7,686 nucleotides of DNA from Desulfobacterales bacterium (GTDB lineage Bacteria > Desulfobacterota > Desulfobacteria > Desulfobacterales > Desulfosalsimonadaceae), in the NCBI GenBank assembly GCA_007135795.1, contig SLIE01000392.1, positions 1 to 7,686 of the forward strand. Direction: 5' to 3'. Position numbers and translations under genes: made by a program. The notes below the pieces were generated by a model. It did no database searches, was not told the DNA's origin, and saw only the letters and a program-made list of their open reading frames with translations. This document shows positions 6,939 through 7,686 of the stretch, piece after piece (the first letter of the stretch is position 1; every line of letters begins with the position of its first letter).

Positions 6939-7686
6939 TCAATTCAGAGAAACGGTTTTTTCCTCCATGAGTTTTCCGAGGATTTCACCAAATACCCGGT
7001 CCGCCTGATCGTTATCCACGTGACACGCCCCGGCGGCACGGTGTCCACCACCGCCGTATTCATACATCAGTTCTCCGATGTTTGCATCCGACGTCTGGTT
7101 AATGATCGATTTTCCCACTGAAAAAGTCGTTACCGGATCTTCCTTTTCCTGCTTGATCTGGATGGAAATATTACACTCGGGATACAATGCGTAAATGATA
7201 AACCGGTTTCCGGGATAAATCGAACGACATTCCCTGAAATCAATCACGGCAACATTATCGTATATTCGTACGGTTGACATCAGCTGCTGTTTGTATTTTT
7301 CTCCGTATTTGAAATAAACTTCGGCACGTTCCCTGACATCCGGAAACGCCATTATCTCATCGATGCTCATCTTTCCCATCAGATCCACAAGTTTCTTTTT
7401 GAATGCGATCTGGTCAATCCTGAAATCCCCCCATTCTTCCACACGGGTACGTCCGTCCACCAGAAAATTCAAAAGCGGCCAACCCTCGGGGTGCAGAATT
7501 TCTTCACGGGAAAAGTCACCTGAATCCGCCTTGTCCACGGCTTCCATAATTTCGTCAAAAAAAGAGGGGAACGTATTCTTGCCGCCATAATATTCATAAA
7601 TAACCCGGGCGGCCGACGGAGCATCCGGGTCCATGATATACCCCCGGGCCGGTTTGTTTCTAAGGGTTTCCGACACATGATGATCA
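6939..7686 (-). CDS. DHH/DHHA1 family phosphoesterase (5' end outside window)
   Basis: This is the C-terminal 248 residues or so of a DHH-family phosphoesterase, the group with NrnA-like nanoRNase/pAp phosphatases and exopolyphosphatase-like proteins. The signature D-H-H is encoded at 7685-7677 at the very edge, so the GTG at 7676 is an internal valine, not the start. The frame is open to the boundary. The metal-binding aspartate of the next motif lies in VDKADSGDF (about 7535-7509). The C-terminal DHHA1 domain carries GGGGHRAAG (7055-7029), the substrate-binding glycine-histidine motif. The missing N-terminus should hold the first DHH-family motifs. It ends 113 bases upstream of pgi on the same strand, so co-transcription is possible. 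Substrate cannot be assigned: NrnA-type activity is a guess from domain order. Confidence 0.88.
   Translation of the reverse strand, partial: DHHVSETLRNKPARGYIMDPDAPSAARVIYEYYGGKNTFPSFFDEIMEAVDKADSGDFSREEILHPEGWPLLNFLVDGRTRVEEWGDFRIDQIAFKKKLVDLMGKMSIDEIMAFPDVRERAEVYFKYGEKYKQQLMSTVRIYDNVAVIDFRECRSIYPGNRFIIYALYPECNISIQIKQEKEDPVTTFSVGKSIINQTSDANIGELMYEYGGGGHRAAGACHVDNDQADRVFGEILGKLMEEKTVSLN

Noticed and set aside
6826..6942. 39-residue N-terminal extension of Pgi from TTG 6942
   Set aside because: It has no Shine-Dalgarno sequence and no similarity to Pgi N-termini. The ATG at 6825 has a well-placed AGGAG and gives the normal length.

Overview
This 7.7 kb window is an ordinary-looking bacterial chromosomal segment of moderate G+C made mostly of housekeeping genes. 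No insertion sequence, phage gene, CRISPR array or toxin-antitoxin pair is visible. The secreted SurA-type parvulin, the 543-residue Pgi and the atypical KAS III resemble proteins of Gram-negative anaerobes, and sulfate-reducer-like Desulfobacterota are my best guess. That placement rests on overall protein flavour, not on a marker gene, and is uncertain.

The left half is on the + strand. It holds purA (adenylosuccinate synthetase) with a terminator, then tRNA-Pro(CGG) with its own promoter. A perfect 22-bp inverted repeat of unclear function follows, then a promoter and a small orphan protein that looks SpoIIAA/STAS-like. After an AT-rich 333-bp non-coding stretch comes an exported SurA/PrsA-type peptidyl-prolyl isomerase, a 70-residue cold-shock protein, a 242-bp structured intergenic region, and a FabH-type ketoacyl synthase III. 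A strong bidirectional terminator separates this half from the - strand half. The - strand half holds pgi (glucose-6-phosphate isomerase) and, upstream of it, a DHH/DHHA1 phosphoesterase whose 5' end lies beyond the right edge.

The genes do not form one pathway. They cover purine synthesis, translation, envelope protein folding, RNA chaperoning, fatty-acid initiation, glycolysis/gluconeogenesis and nucleotide or nanoRNA turnover. Most look separately transcribed; only the DHH gene and pgi are plausible operon partners. Several obvious start codons need correction. The cold-shock gene starts at TTG 3607, pgi at ATG 6825 and the STAS-like gene at ATG 1772, and the DHH gene has no start inside the window.

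I found no clear new multi-gene system. The points most worth a second look are the predicted three-way-junction RNA between the cold-shock gene and fabH, the perfect long hairpin beside the tRNA, the non-canonical KAS III, and the unusual number of TTG starts.
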